Assembly (NCBI RefSeq): GCF_007997005.1
Contig: NZ_VOSL01000031.1
Span: forward strand, 1 to 64,000
Length of the DNA: 64,000 nucleotides
Source of the DNA: Lujinxingia vulgaris
GTDB taxonomy: Bacteria > Myxococcota_A > Bradymonadia > Bradymonadales > Bradymonadaceae
Direction: 5' to 3'
The notes below the pieces were generated by a model. It searched no databases. It saw nothing but the letters and a program-made list of their open reading frames with translations, and was not told the DNA's origin. Shown piece by piece: positions 52,642 to 61,452 of the stretch. The position numbers and the translations under genes were made by a program. The first letter of the stretch is position 1. Every line of letters starts with the position of its first letter.

Positions 52642-53604
52642 TTAGAGCTGGGGGGCGACGACGTGGCGGAGGTAGATGGCGAGCTCCTCCATACCGTGGA
52701 TGCCCATCTGGCGGCCCAGGGTCTGGTTGTAGTTGGTCGTGCCGTTGATGTCGTAGGTGTAGCGGTTGCCCTCGGCGTCTTCGACAAACTCGATGCCGGC
52801 AAGCTCGATGCCGCTGTGGGCGCACATGGCGAGGTATTTGAGGACGAGGGGATCGTCGGCTTTGAGAGGCGATTGGGAGAATTTGGCGCCGCCGTCGATC
52901 GGGCAATTGTCGGCGAGGGCTGCGGCCTGGGCTTTTTCTCGCTGGAGTTCGACCTGGCAGACATCGGAGGGGCAGAGTTGGAAGCCCTCGTCGGTGGCGG
53001 AGCGCATGGCGAAGATCATGCGCTGGCCGACGATCTCCACGCGGGTGATGAAGGGTTCGGGGGCCTGGATGTACTGCTGGATGAGGACCTGGTGGTCAGG
53101 TCCAAGGTCGAAGTCACCCTGAGCCAGGCGATCCTGGAGCTCGTCGGCGTTCTCGAAGCGCTCGATGCCCAGGCCTTTGCCGCCGCGGTTGTGTTTGGTG
53201 ATGAAGGGGCCGTCAAAGGTTCGGGCCAGGGTGACCAGGTGTTCGGTGCCCACGGCCAGGGCGGTGCGCGGGGTGCGGATGCCGAAGCGCTGCAGGGTGA
53301 GGTGCTGGCGCAGCTTGCTCATCTCGAGCTCGAAGGCGGCCAGGCCATTGACGACGCGGGCGCCGTGGGCTTCGAGGTTGGCGAGGATCTCGCGGGTGAG
53401 CGCCACCGAGGTGAGGTGGCCGCGGGTGTGGGAGGAGGGGCTCATGCGGTTGAGGTAGATGCCCGGGGCTGGGGGGCCGTCGATGATGCCCTGGTGGACG
53501 GGGATCTCGTTGTACTCAAACCCCTGCTTTTCGAGCGCGTCGCGAAGGGGCGGGAGCCAGTCGGGGTTTTCGAAAAGAATGTGGACGGTGGGAAGCGTGC
53601 TCAT
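52642..53604 (-). CDS. RimK-like ATP-grasp ligase
   Basis: A 320-residue ATP-grasp protein. It has a short pre-ATP-grasp domain (HILFENPDWLPPLRDALEKQ), then the ATP-binding core with PFITKHNRGGKGLGIERF (P-loop-like lysines), VLIQQYIQAPEPFITRVEIV and the C-terminal metal-binding GIEFVEDAEGNRYTYDINGT ending in the Asp-x-Asn signature. This is the RimK/GSHase-like branch, which forms amide bonds to amino acids, including glutamate tails on proteins, peptides or cofactors. GGAG at a 7-base spacing supports ATG 53604. No peptide precursor or partner gene is adjacent, so the substrate cannot be named. Confidence 0.85.
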   Translation of the reverse strand: MSTLPTVHILFENPDWLPPLRDALEKQGFEYNEIPVHQGIIDGPPAPGIYLNRMSPSSHTRGHLTSVALTREILANLEAHGARVVNGLAAFELEMSKLRQHLTLQRFGIRTPRTALAVGTEHLVTLARTFDGPFITKHNRGGKGLGIERFENADELQDRLAQGDFDLGPDHQVLIQQYIQAPEPFITRVEIVGQRMIFAMRSATDEGFQLCPSDVCQVELQREKAQAAALADNCPIDGGAKFSQSPLKADDPLVLKYLAMCAHSGIELAGIEFVEDAEGNRYTYDINGTTNYNQTLGRQMGIHGMEELAIYLRHVVAPQL

Positions 53605-53716
53605 AGGGTGACTCCAGCCGGGGGGCGATAGCGTTGACGCAGTCAGTGAGGGGGAAAAGAGCAAGATTGATGAGGGGCGTCAAGCGTTGGGATGGTGGGG
53701 GGAGGCTGAAGGTCAC

Positions 53717-53750
53717 AAAAAAGACGCGGCCCCCTGAGAGAGGCCGCGTC
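53717..53750 (-). terminator. intrinsic terminator (minus strand)
   Basis: GACGCGGCC, loop, GGCCGCGTC followed on the minus strand by six T. It serves the CBS-domain gene whose stop is at 53780. Confidence 0.88.
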
Positions 53751-53779
53751 GGGTGGTGCTCCGGGACGTCGTGTCGGGT

Positions 53780-54226
53780 TTAGTGAAGGGCGTGCGAGCC
53801 GGAGGAGGGGGTGGAGACGCTCTGCACGACTTCACCGGTCTGGGTGTGGCTGGCCTGGCGAGCGATGTCGGCCTGGGAGATGACGCCGCAGACGTCGCCA
53901 TTGTCGTCGACGACGACCAGGCGGCGGAGCTGGTTGCTCTCCATCAGGTTGATGGCGTTCTCCAGCGGTGCGGCGTGCTCGACGGTGATGACGGTGGAGG
54001 TCATGGCGTCGCCGACGGTGCAGCTGTTGAGGTCTTTGCCCTCGGCGATGAGGCGGCAGACGATGTCGCGGTCGGTGATGACGCCGATGGGGTTCTGGTG
54101 GCCGTTGGTGGCGACGACAGGGATCAGCCCGCAGTCGCAGTCGCGCATCAGTTTTGCGGCTTTGGTGATGGAGTCGCCTGGCGAGCAGCAGGCGGGCTCG
54201 GAGGTCATGATGTCGTAGATGTTCAT
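53780..54226 (-). CDS. two-CBS-domain protein
   Basis: A 148-residue protein made of two CBS motifs: IYDIMTSEPACCSPGDSITK with GVITDRDIVCRLIAEG, and VGDAMTSTVITVEHAAPLEN with GVISQADIARQA. CBS pairs bind adenine nucleotides (AMP, ATP, SAM, c-di-AMP) and act as energy or nucleotide sensors. A Ser/His-rich tail follows. Several Cys (CC, CDC, SC) lie in the first CBS. GGGAG is nine bases before ATG 54226. It is monocistronic and divergent from the FIST gene at 54452 with about 225 bases between; that spacer shows nothing clear. Partner unknown. Confidence 0.9.
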   Translation of the reverse strand: MNIYDIMTSEPACCSPGDSITKAAKLMRDCDCGLIPVVATNGHQNPIGVITDRDIVCRLIAEGKDLNSCTVGDAMTSTVITVEHAAPLENAINLMESNQLRRLVVVDDNGDVCGVISQADIARQASHTQTGEVVQSVSTPSSGSHALH

Positions 54227-54451
54227 GGGGGATGCTCCCTTGCAAAAGGTCCTTTCGCGAAGCCCTCCCTGAGCGGGGGGGCGTTGAGGGGAAAGGTATA
54301 TACGAATCAAAAAACACCAAAGATGCGGTCGGGTGGCGGGTGGTCTATGTGTATGAACTGATTGCGGATTTTGGTGGGTCTTCGCTTGTGGCGGCGTTGA
54401 GAGCCGCATACACTCGCAGGTAACTTGTGTTCACCAAGGGCCAGGAGACGT

Positions 54452-55645
54452 ATGAAGTTTGCAAGCGCTCGAAGCGTTGCGCGTGATCCGAAGGTTGCGG
54501 CTCACGAAGGGTATCAGGTGCTCGCTCAGCGTCTGGGAGCGGCGCCGGATATCATCTTTGTGTACACCACCGAGACGTATGACACCGCGGCGGTCAACGG
54601 GCGGCTTGCGGAGCTGGCCGGCGGGGTGCCGATTCACGGTGGAACCTCCTGTCAGGGGGTGATGACCGACGAGGGGGTGGCCAGCGATCAGGGACACGGG
54701 CTGGCGATGATGGGGATCGCCGACGCTGAAGGGGCCTATGGTGTGGGGGTCTCGGAGATTGGCGAGTCGCCGCGGGAGGCGGCCCGGCGAGCGGTCCAGG
54801 GGGCGTTGTCGCAGGCCGGGCGGCCCGGTCAGGTTCCGCAGATGCTGTGGTTGATGGCGGCGCCGGGGTGTGAGGAAGAGCTTATCGCGGGGATTCAGGA
54901 GTTGCTCGGCTCCAAAGTTCCGATCCTCGGTGGCAGCTCCGCCGACAACACCGTCGCGGGGCAGTGGAAGCAGTTTGCCAACGAGGAGGTTTTTGAAAAC
55001 GCGGTGGTGGTCGCGGCGATTTTTAGCTCGGCGGATGTCGACTACTCCTTTCATAGCGGCTACGAGCCCACCGCGAAGCGTGGCAGGGTCACGCGTGCTG
55101 AGGGGCGCGTGCTCTATGCGATCGATGGCCAGCCGGCCGCGCAGGTGTATAACGCCTGGACCGGTGGGGCGATCGATGAGGAACTGGAGCAGGGGGGGAA
55201 CATCCTCGGGAAGACGACGCTCTTTCCCCTGGGGCGGGAGGTCGGCACGATTGAAGGCACACCTTATTTTCAGCTCTCGCATCCCGATGGTCTGTCGCCC
55301 CAGGGGGGACTGACGCTTTTTTCGACGGTGGAAGAGGGGGAGGAGCTTGTGCTGATGACCGGGACGGTCGACTCGTTGATCTCGCGAGCGGGGCGAGTGG
55401 GGCAGGCGGTCCGGGATATTGCAGCCTCGGAGGATAAGGAGATCGTGGGCAGCCTGGTGATTTACTGCGCCGGGTGCATGCTTACGGTGCAGGAGCGCAT
55501 TGATGAGGTGGCTCGGGAGATGGGGGAGGTTTTGGGCGGAAAACCCTACATCGGGGCATTTACATTTGGGGAGCAGGGGTGCTTCATCGGCGGAGAGAAC
55601 CGCCACGGCAACCTGATGATCTCGGTGGTTACATTTTTGAGTTGA
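54452..55645 (+). CDS. FIST-domain sensory protein
   Basis: A 397-residue protein with FIST-N (about 20-215; DIIFVYTTETYDTAAVNGRL, HGGTSCQGVMT, ILGGSSADNTVAGQWKQF) and FIST-C (about 225-390; YNAWTGGAIDEELEQGGNIL, CAGCMLTVQERIDEVA, GAFTFGEQGCF). FIST domains are proposed small-ligand sensors, probably for amino acids, feeding into signal transduction. It is followed about 100 bases later by a hybrid histidine kinase on the same strand, the pairing typical for FIST proteins. AGGAG four bases before ATG 54452 supports the start. The conserved Cys residues of FIST-C are present. Confidence 0.92.
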   Translation: MKFASARSVARDPKVAAHEGYQVLAQRLGAAPDIIFVYTTETYDTAAVNGRLAELAGGVPIHGGTSCQGVMTDEGVASDQGHGLAMMGIADAEGAYGVGVSEIGESPREAARRAVQGALSQAGRPGQVPQMLWLMAAPGCEEELIAGIQELLGSKVPILGGSSADNTVAGQWKQFANEEVFENAVVVAAIFSSADVDYSFHSGYEPTAKRGRVTRAEGRVLYAIDGQPAAQVYNAWTGGAIDEELEQGGNILGKTTLFPLGREVGTIEGTPYFQLSHPDGLSPQGGLTLFSTVEEGEELVLMTGTVDSLISRAGRVGQAVRDIAASEDKEIVGSLVIYCAGCMLTVQERIDEVAREMGEVLGGKPYIGAFTFGEQGCFIGGENRHGNLMISVVTFLS

Positions 55646-55744
55646 GAGGTTTGATGCGCGCGGCCGGAGGCGCCCGGGGCCGTTCGCCAGAGACCCTTTG
55701 CGACGATCCGTTGAGTGCAGGCCGATTTAGCTCCGAGTTGTGCG

Positions 55745-57898
55745 ATGACCGAATCCGAAACGCTACGCGAGACGCTCCTGGATCTGGAGCGCGCTCGGCG
55801 CAAAGAGCGTGAGCTGCGACTGGAGACCGAGGGGTTGTTGCGGGGGCTGGAGATATTGGGCTCCATCACCGACACCGAAGCGATGTTCGCCGGGCTCTTT
55901 GAGATTCTTCAGGAGCTGTTGGGGTTTGAGCAGGCCTTTGTCTTCACCGGAACGCGTGTGGAGGCGATGCATCTGGTCGCGACAACCTGCAGCGGGCAAA
56001 AGGCCCTGCTCTGGCGAGGGCAGGAGGTCACCCGACAGGCGCTGGGGGGAGAGCCGGTGGCGGTGTTTAATACGGCGATGATCGCGGAGTGGCGGGATCT
56101 GCAGGCGCCGCGCTCGCTTTCGGCGACCTCGGCTCTGCATATCGGGCTGCGCCGTGAGCCGGAGCCCTCGCTGATGGTGTGTACGCATTCGGAGCCGGGG
56201 TTTTTCTCGGCGAAGCATGTGCAGCTGGCGCGCCGCTTTAGCATGCTGGCCACTCAGGCGTTGCTCAACCGCGACCTGCGCGAGTTGAAGTTGCAGGCGT
56301 TTGAGCGCTCGACGCGCGATCAGTTTTTTAATGCCTCGGACGACGCGATGTGCATCCTCGACGCGCAGCGGCGGCTGGTGCAGACGAATCCCTCGATGGA
56401 TGTGGGGCTGGGGTATGAAGCGGGGGAGTTGGCCGGGCGTTCGTTTGAGTCGCTGGTGGTCGAAGAGGACCGGGCGTGGGTACGCGCTCAGGTGAGCGAG
56501 CTGCTCTCCGGGCATGCGCCAGTGGGCTTCGATGCGCGCTTTACGACGGAGAGGGGGGATGAACGCCGGCTGCAATGGAAGATGAGCTTCGATCGTGAGG
56601 CCCGGATCATCTACGGCTCCGGTCGCGATATCACCGAGCAGCGCGAAGCCGAGGACGCCCTGCGTGTGCTCAACGAGGAGCTGCGCACGACGCGAGACGA
56701 GGCGCTGCAGGCGAGCAAGGCCAAGAGCACGTTTCTGGCCACGATGAGCCATGAGCTGCGAACGCCACTGAACGCCATTATGGGGTACTCGGAGATTGTG
56801 CTGGAGGAGATGGTCGCCGAGGGCGACACGACCTATGCCGATGATCTGGGGCGTATTATCTCGGCGGGCAAGCATCTGGTGTCGATCATCAGCAATGTGC
56901 TTGAGCTCTCGAAGATCGAGGCGGAGCGCATGCAGGTTCATCCCGAGCCCTTTGAGCTGGGGCCGCTTGTCGAGGAGGTGGTCGCCAGCGTGGGGCCGCT
57001 CTTCAAGAAGAACGACAACCGTTTTGAGCTGAGGCTGGCGCAGGACATCGGTGAGCTGGTGAGCGACGCCGCGAAGGTGCGTCAGATCCTCTACAACCTC
57101 TTGAGCAACGCCGCTCGGTTTACTCGCCGGGGTCAGGTGACGCTGCGTGTGGATCGTGCGGTGGAGGCGGGGAGCGAGCAGATCATCGTGTGTGTGCAAG
57201 ACACCGGGGTGGGGATGACCCCGGAGCAGCTTGAGGGTGTGTTTGAGGCCTTCTCCCAGGCTGATAGCTCCTGGACGCGTACGGTGGATGGGACCGGGCT
57301 GGGGCTGGCGATCACCCGCCACCTCTGCGAGATGCTGGGTGGGGAGATCGAGGTGGCGTCGGAGTCGGAGGTCGGATCGACCTTTAGGGTGCGACTGCCC
57401 CGTGAGGTGAACGTCGTGGCGTCGGCGGAGGACTTTGAGCAGGCGCTGGTGCGCTCGGCGAGCGCACGGAAGATGAGCGTGGCGCCGGAGCGCGAAGACG
57501 TTGAGGGGGCGCAGGGCTGCGTGTTGGTGATCGACGACGATCCGGATCTGCACGCGCTGATGCGGCGCACGCTTGAGACCGCGGGCGTGGCGATGGAGTC
57601 CGCGTATAACGGGGCCGAGGGGTTACACCTGGCGCATAAACTCGCGCCGCGGGCGATTGTGCTCGACGTGAGTATGCCCGTGATCGACGGGTGGGATGTG
57701 TTGCGTCTGCTGCGCAGCTATGAGGAGTTTCGGGAGATTCCGGTGCTTGTGGTGACGATGGTCGATAACCGCCAGAAGGCGCTTGCGCTGGGGGCGGATG
57801 ACTTTTTGCTCAAGCCCTTTGATCGCAAGGCGTTACTCGAATGGTTGCGCCGAGCGCCCCAGGACGACGCTGGCGGTGTCGCTTCGTCGTCGCGGTAG
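55745..57898 (+). CDS. hybrid sensor histidine kinase (GAF-PAS-HisKA-HATPase-REC)
   Basis: A 717-residue soluble kinase with no membrane helices. A short coiled segment, a GAF-like domain (about 35-195), a PAS domain (about 200-315; FFNASDDAMCILDAQRRLVQ), HisKA with the phospho-His at about 336 (ATMSHELRTPLNAIMGYSEI), an ATPase domain with NLLSNAARFT, VQDTGVGMTPEQ and GTGLGLAI, and a C-terminal receiver with phospho-Asp at about 641 (AIVLDVSMPVIDGW). Probably reads the state of the FIST protein before it. The last residues (APQDDAGGVASSSR) and the TAG stop are encoded by an inserted hairpin element, so the C-terminus has been altered by it. Confidence 0.9.
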   Translation: MTESETLRETLLDLERARRKERELRLETEGLLRGLEILGSITDTEAMFAGLFEILQELLGFEQAFVFTGTRVEAMHLVATTCSGQKALLWRGQEVTRQALGGEPVAVFNTAMIAEWRDLQAPRSLSATSALHIGLRREPEPSLMVCTHSEPGFFSAKHVQLARRFSMLATQALLNRDLRELKLQAFERSTRDQFFNASDDAMCILDAQRRLVQTNPSMDVGLGYEAGELAGRSFESLVVEEDRAWVRAQVSELLSGHAPVGFDARFTTERGDERRLQWKMSFDREARIIYGSGRDITEQREAEDALRVLNEELRTTRDEALQASKAKSTFLATMSHELRTPLNAIMGYSEIVLEEMVAEGDTTYADDLGRIISAGKHLVSIISNVLELSKIEAERMQVHPEPFELGPLVEEVVASVGPLFKKNDNRFELRLAQDIGELVSDAAKVRQILYNLLSNAARFTRRGQVTLRVDRAVEAGSEQIIVCVQDTGVGMTPEQLEGVFEAFSQADSSWTRTVDGTGLGLAITRHLCEMLGGEIEVASESEVGSTFRVRLPREVNVVASAEDFEQALVRSASARKMSVAPEREDVEGAQGCVLVIDDDPDLHALMRRTLETAGVAMESAYNGAEGLHLAHKLAPRAIVLDVSMPVIDGWDVLRLLRSYEEFREIPVLVVTMVDNRQKALALGADDFLLKPFDRKALLEWLRRAPQDDAGGVASSSR

Positions 57899-58107
57899 CG
57901 CTGCTACACGCTCCTCCTTGCTCCTTGCCAAGCGCCCCAGGACGACGCCAGCATCGTCGCTGTGGACTCGCGGTAGCGCTGCTACAGCGTCGTCCTTGCT
58001 CCTTGCCAAGCGCCCCAGGACGACGCCAGCATCGTCGCTGTGGACTCGCGGTAGCGCTGCTACAGCGTCGTCCTTGCTCCTTGCTGGACGTCGCCCTGGA
58101 TACGCTC
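57852..58107. repeat. hairpin element family 2, expanded 78-bp x3
   Basis: Units start at 57854, 57932 and 58010 (78-bp period), each GCGCCCCAGGACGACGC with GTAGC-GCT-GCTAC and CTCCTTGCCAAG. In units 2 and 3, AGGACGACGC pairs perfectly with GCGTCGTCCT. Outer arms are GAGCG (57852-57856) and CGCTC (58103-58107). The kinase stop codon lies in the first inner hairpin. Confidence 0.85.
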
Positions 58108-58289
58108 GGGTTGGGGGGCTCGCGAGGTTGGCTGCGCTCGGGTTGGGGGGCTCGCGAGGTTGGATGTGCTCGGGTTGGGGGGCTCGCGAGGTTGGCTGCG
58201 CTCGGGTTGGGGGGCTCGCGAGGTTGGATGCGCTCGGGTTTGGGGGCTCGCGAGGTTGGATGCGCTCGGGTTTGGGGGCTCGCGGGGAG
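58104..58289 (+). repeat. 32-bp tandem repeat
   Basis: Units start at 58104, 58136, 58168, 58200, 58232 and 58264: GCTCGGGTTGGGGGGCTCGC then GAGGTTGG and a variable ATGC/CTGC. It grows out of the 3' flank of the hairpin element, whose other copies also end in GGGTTGGGGGG. No gene in 57899-58367. Confidence 0.9.
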
Positions 58290-58367
58290 GTCGTGACGTT
58301 CGAGGCCTGAGCTCGCGTCGCCTCATCAGGCATCCCTGGAGAAGCCGGGCTTGTGCCGGTTTTTGGG

Positions 58368-59171
58368 TCACGCGTTTTGCGTGTATGCGGGCTCCATCAC
58401 AAGCTCGCGAAATCCGGATACGACACACGCATCGGCGCTCTTCTCCAGGGTGAACCAGAAGCAAGATTCCCGATGAAAGGCGGCCTGGAAGCAAAGCGTG
58501 TTGTCGCTTCCCACCACCCTGCTCAGGCCGTGGGGCCCGCGGATTTCGGGAGCCTTTCCCTCGTTGTAGGCGAAGTTGGCCTGAATGAGGGGGACGCGCC
58601 ATTGGGCCACGTTTTGAAAGATTGGGTTGGGGTCGCCGTCTTTTTTAAGCGGACTCCAGAGGTCGTCTTTTTCCCAGCCCCAGTAGCCGGGCCAGAGCAG
58701 AAAATCGACATCACCCGGTTTAAAGTAGGTCCAGGGATCCTGCTGGGCTTCCATGCAGATGAGTGGCAAGAAGCGAAAGCCACGGAGCGAGAAGACCGAC
58801 TTTGTGTAGTCCGCGGGTGTTGAGAAGAATCCCGTCTCCGAGGGGGTTAGTCCAAGTTTGTAGAAGGGGGTGGCCTTCCCCTGGTGGATGTAGAAGCCGG
58901 TGTTGTAGATCGCTCCGTCGGTCAGGGCTGTGGGGAGCACGACAGCGATGTCATGATCGCGTGACCATTGCGAGAACTCGTCGATGTAGCCTCCCAGTTC
59001 CGCGGGGGTCGAGGCGGTCAGTTTTGGGGAGAATCCGGTGAGCGAGCATTCGGGAAACACGACGAGGTTGACGTCCTTTAGTGCGAGCAGTGCGAGGCAT
59101 TTTCGCATCGTGCGCACGTTTCGCGGCACGTCGGTGGAGTTTTGGATCTGGGCAATGCCAATGGATAACAG
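58368..59171 (-). CDS. nitrilase-family carbon-nitrogen hydrolase, probable CTG start
   Basis: The catalytic triad is complete: Glu41 in VVFPECSLTG, Lys105 in FYKLGLTPSETG and Cys139 in PLICMEAQQ. Starting at the first conventional codon (GTG, 59129) would remove the first conserved strand; reading upstream in frame gives LSIGIAQIQNSTDVPRN, the expected family N-terminus, before a TAA stop. The only start candidates there are CTG at 59171, five bases after AAGGAG, or ATT slightly downstream, so a non-canonical start is proposed (267 residues). These enzymes cleave amides or nitriles, or act as N-carbamoyl hydrolases. Substrate unknown; stand-alone gene. Confidence 0.82.
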   Translation of the reverse strand: MLSIGIAQIQNSTDVPRNVRTMRKCLALLALKDVNLVVFPECSLTGFSPKLTASTPAELGGYIDEFSQWSRDHDIAVVLPTALTDGAIYNTGFYIHQGKATPFYKLGLTPSETGFFSTPADYTKSVFSLRGFRFLPLICMEAQQDPWTYFKPGDVDFLLWPGYWGWEKDDLWSPLKKDGDPNPIFQNVAQWRVPLIQANFAYNEGKAPEIRGPHGLSRVVGSDNTLCFQAAFHRESCFWFTLEKSADACVVSGFRELVMEPAYTQNA

Positions 59172-59342
59172 AGGTACTCCTTATTCCGGCTTTGGGGGCA
59201 CATGCAGGTATTGGGGATGGCGTTTCTGAGCGTGTCGGCGGCCTCTACTCTGACGTCAAGTGATGTCTTCATGAGTTAGCACAGGACGTCGGTGAGCGCA
59301 GCCGCTGGTGCGTTGGGGGCAAAATCCGGTGGAATAATGACC

Positions 59343-59390
59343 GTCCGAGAGACGGACATCGGTCTGTGTTCATGAGGTGATGCGCGGGTT
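59343..59390 (+). repeat. REP-like repeat with perfect hairpin
   Basis: GTCCG-AGAGA-CGGAC at 59343-59357 is a perfect 5-bp stem, followed by ATCGGTCTGTGTTCATGAGG. The rest of the gap 59172-59651 shows no gene that I can support. Confidence 0.75.
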
Positions 59391-59651
59391 TATGGTTGTC
59401 AGGGGGCCAGGTCGCCCAATCATCAGGTAGTGCACTGCGACTGGCGAGTGGGCTTGCAGATACGCGCCGTGTTCCGCCGTGAGCTATCGTTGACGCTGTA
59501 TGTGTTGCGTTGAGAACACCTCGGACAGCATCGAAAGCATCGTCTGCGTTTTGCGCGTTGCCCGAGGAGATCTCGGCGTTGCAGCTGTCGAGGTCAACGT
59601 CTGCTCACCGCATCGTAAGGAGCCATCACACATTCGAGAAGGAGACGCTTA

Positions 59652-60368
59652 ATGAGCGAAAACTTGAAGGGATCGATCGCGTTTATCACCGGGGCGAGCC
59701 GGGGCATTGGCAGGGCGATCGCGCTGGGGCTGGCGGAGGCCGGTTGCGATGTGGCGTTGGCCGCACGGAGCGTGGAGGCGCTGGAGGAGGTGGCAGGGGC
59801 TTGTCGCGAGCTGGGCGTGCGGGCGTTGGTGGTGCCGCTGGATCTTTCGGAGCTGAGTGCGATTCCGGCTGCGGTGGAGCGCTGTGTGGAGGAGCTCGGA
59901 GGGTTGAGCGTCCTGGTCAATAACGCCGGCATGGGAGGGGGCGGCGCGGCGGATGCGACCGACCCGGAGGTCTGGGACCGGATGATCGATGTGAACGTCA
60001 GGGCGCTGATGCACCTGACGCGCTACGCGCTGCCGCATATCGAGGAGGCTGTGGCAAGGAGAGGGGTGATCAACATCGCCTCGATCTCCGGGAAGATGTC
60101 TTTTGCGGGAGGTGGGGGGTATTGCGCGACTAAACACGCGGTGGTGGGTTTCTCGCACTCGGTGTTTGAGGACGTGCGTGAGAAGGGCATCAAGGTGTGC
60201 GCGATCTGCCCGGGGTATGTGAACACGCCGATGGTGGAGGGGCGGGGGCTGGATCTGGCTAAAACGATTCAGCCCGAGGATATCGCGCGTACGGTGCGCT
60301 TTGTGCTGGAGTTTCCGGAGACGGGGTGCCCGACCGAGATCATTGTGCGGCCGCAGCGCAGCCCTTGA
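59652..60368 (+). CDS. short-chain dehydrogenase/reductase
   Basis: A 238-residue classical SDR. NAD(P) motif TGASRGIG (13-20), VNNAGMGGGG, catalytic Ser in ASISGKMSF and Tyr-Lys in YCATKHAVVGFS, then ICPGYVNTPM. The C-terminal FPETGCPTEIIVRPQRS resembles the end of 3-oxoacyl-ACP-reductase-like SDRs. AGGAG lies about seven bases before the ATG. Length and motifs are complete, so it should be active; the substrate cannot be told. REP-like copies stand on both sides (59343 and 60405). Confidence 0.9.
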   Translation: MSENLKGSIAFITGASRGIGRAIALGLAEAGCDVALAARSVEALEEVAGACRELGVRALVVPLDLSELSAIPAAVERCVEELGGLSVLVNNAGMGGGGAADATDPEVWDRMIDVNVRALMHLTRYALPHIEEAVARRGVINIASISGKMSFAGGGGYCATKHAVVGFSHSVFEDVREKGIKVCAICPGYVNTPMVEGRGLDLAKTIQPEDIARTVRFVLEFPETGCPTEIIVRPQRSP

Positions 60369-60404
60369 GGGGAGCCTGTCATCCTGATGTTTCCCGTTCG
60401 AACC

Positions 60405-60450
60405 GTCCGAGAGACGGACATCGACCTTTGTTTATGCGGTGGATCGGCGC
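60405..60450 (+). repeat. REP-like repeat with perfect hairpin
   Basis: GTCCG-AGAGA-CGGAC at 60405-60419, followed by ATCGACCTTTGTTTATGCGG and TGGATCGG. It lies immediately downstream of the convergent SDR and LVIVD gene stops. Confidence 0.78.
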
Positions 60451-60459
60451 ATGGCGTGT

Positions 60460-61452
60460 TCAGAGACCTGCGAACGCCGAGCCGGATTCGACCTGGTAGA
60501 CGACGAGCGCTTCGCCCTGGACGCCGATGAGCTTGTCGCCACGCAGGATCCAATGCTGCATGTCGTCGGCGCGCGACATTTGATGGTCGTAAGGATCGTC
60601 GACGCTGGTGCGCTCCACGTAGCGGCGGTCGTCGTCGGCGACGTATTGAGAGAAAAGTGGGCTGATTCGGTGGTCGGGGCCGACGCGGTAGCAGGTGTGA
60701 TCGCTGGCGAAGAAGAGAGCCTGGTCGCCGGCCTCAACGACGTTGGAGCTGACCATGCCGCCGACCTGAACGTCGCCGAGGCGTTCTCCCGAGTGGCGGT
60801 CGAGTACGATGAGGTCGCAGCCGGAGCCGCGGCCGACGACGTAGAGGCGGTCTTTGCCCGGGTAGACCTTTTCGGCGGTGAAGTCGGAAGTCTTCAGGTG
60901 GCGCACCTCCTGGAGGGTCGGCTGGCCGTCGTCTGCAGGGACAATGTCGTACCAGCGCAGGCCGTCGGCGTCGTTGGCGATGAGCACAAGCTCTCCGTCG
61001 ATGACGACGTGCTCGATGTCGTGCTCCATCGGCAGGCGCTGGAGCAGGCGCGGGAAGCGGGGCTCTTTGAGGTCAAAGAGCGCAAACCCCTTTCTGCGGT
61101 TAAGCCCCACCACCAGGTACTCGCCGCGGCGCACCACATGTCCGGTGCGTTCGCCAATGAAGGGGCGGGCGTCGAAGTAGTCCGGGGCGATGGGGTCGAC
61201 GAGGTTAAGCCCGCGCATCCACTCGGCGGCGTAGAGGACGTCGTCGTGCAGGGCGATGCCGGTGACGCTCTCGCGAAACGCGATGGTGGCAAGGTCGCGA
61301 GGGGTTAGAGGGTCGCTGATGTCGAAGACGTGTATCTGATTGCCGAAGACCACGAAGAGGCGGTCGCCCTCGACCAGGAGTTGACCGCTGTAGGAGGAGC
61401 GTTGGTCCGCGTCGCGCAGAGGGTGGCGGGTGATGAGCTTGAGGTGGTTCAA
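60460..61452 (-). CDS. LVIVD-repeat beta-propeller protein, TTG start
   Basis: A 330-residue protein with repeats of the LVIVD / YVTN-like propeller type: DRLFVVFGNQIHVFDISDPL, VLYAAEWMRGLNLVDP, YLVVGLNRRKGFALFDLKEP, LVLIANDADGLRWYDIVPAD, RLYVVGRGSGCDLIVLDRHS. No signal peptide, so it is probably cytoplasmic. The start codon is TTG at 61452, preceded by GGAGAG at a 5-base spacing, and it overlaps the TGA of the upstream gene (TTGA), indicating translational coupling. It probably forms a two-protein unit with the large upstream protein. Role unknown. Confidence 0.82.
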   Translation of the reverse strand: MNHLKLITRHPLRDADQRSSYSGQLLVEGDRLFVVFGNQIHVFDISDPLTPRDLATIAFRESVTGIALHDDVLYAAEWMRGLNLVDPIAPDYFDARPFIGERTGHVVRRGEYLVVGLNRRKGFALFDLKEPRFPRLLQRLPMEHDIEHVVIDGELVLIANDADGLRWYDIVPADDGQPTLQEVRHLKTSDFTAEKVYPGKDRLYVVGRGSGCDLIVLDRHSGERLGDVQVGGMVSSNVVEAGDQALFFASDHTCYRVGPDHRISPLFSQYVADDDRRYVERTSVDDPYDHQMSRADDMQHWILRGDKLIGVQGEALVVYQVESGSAFAGL

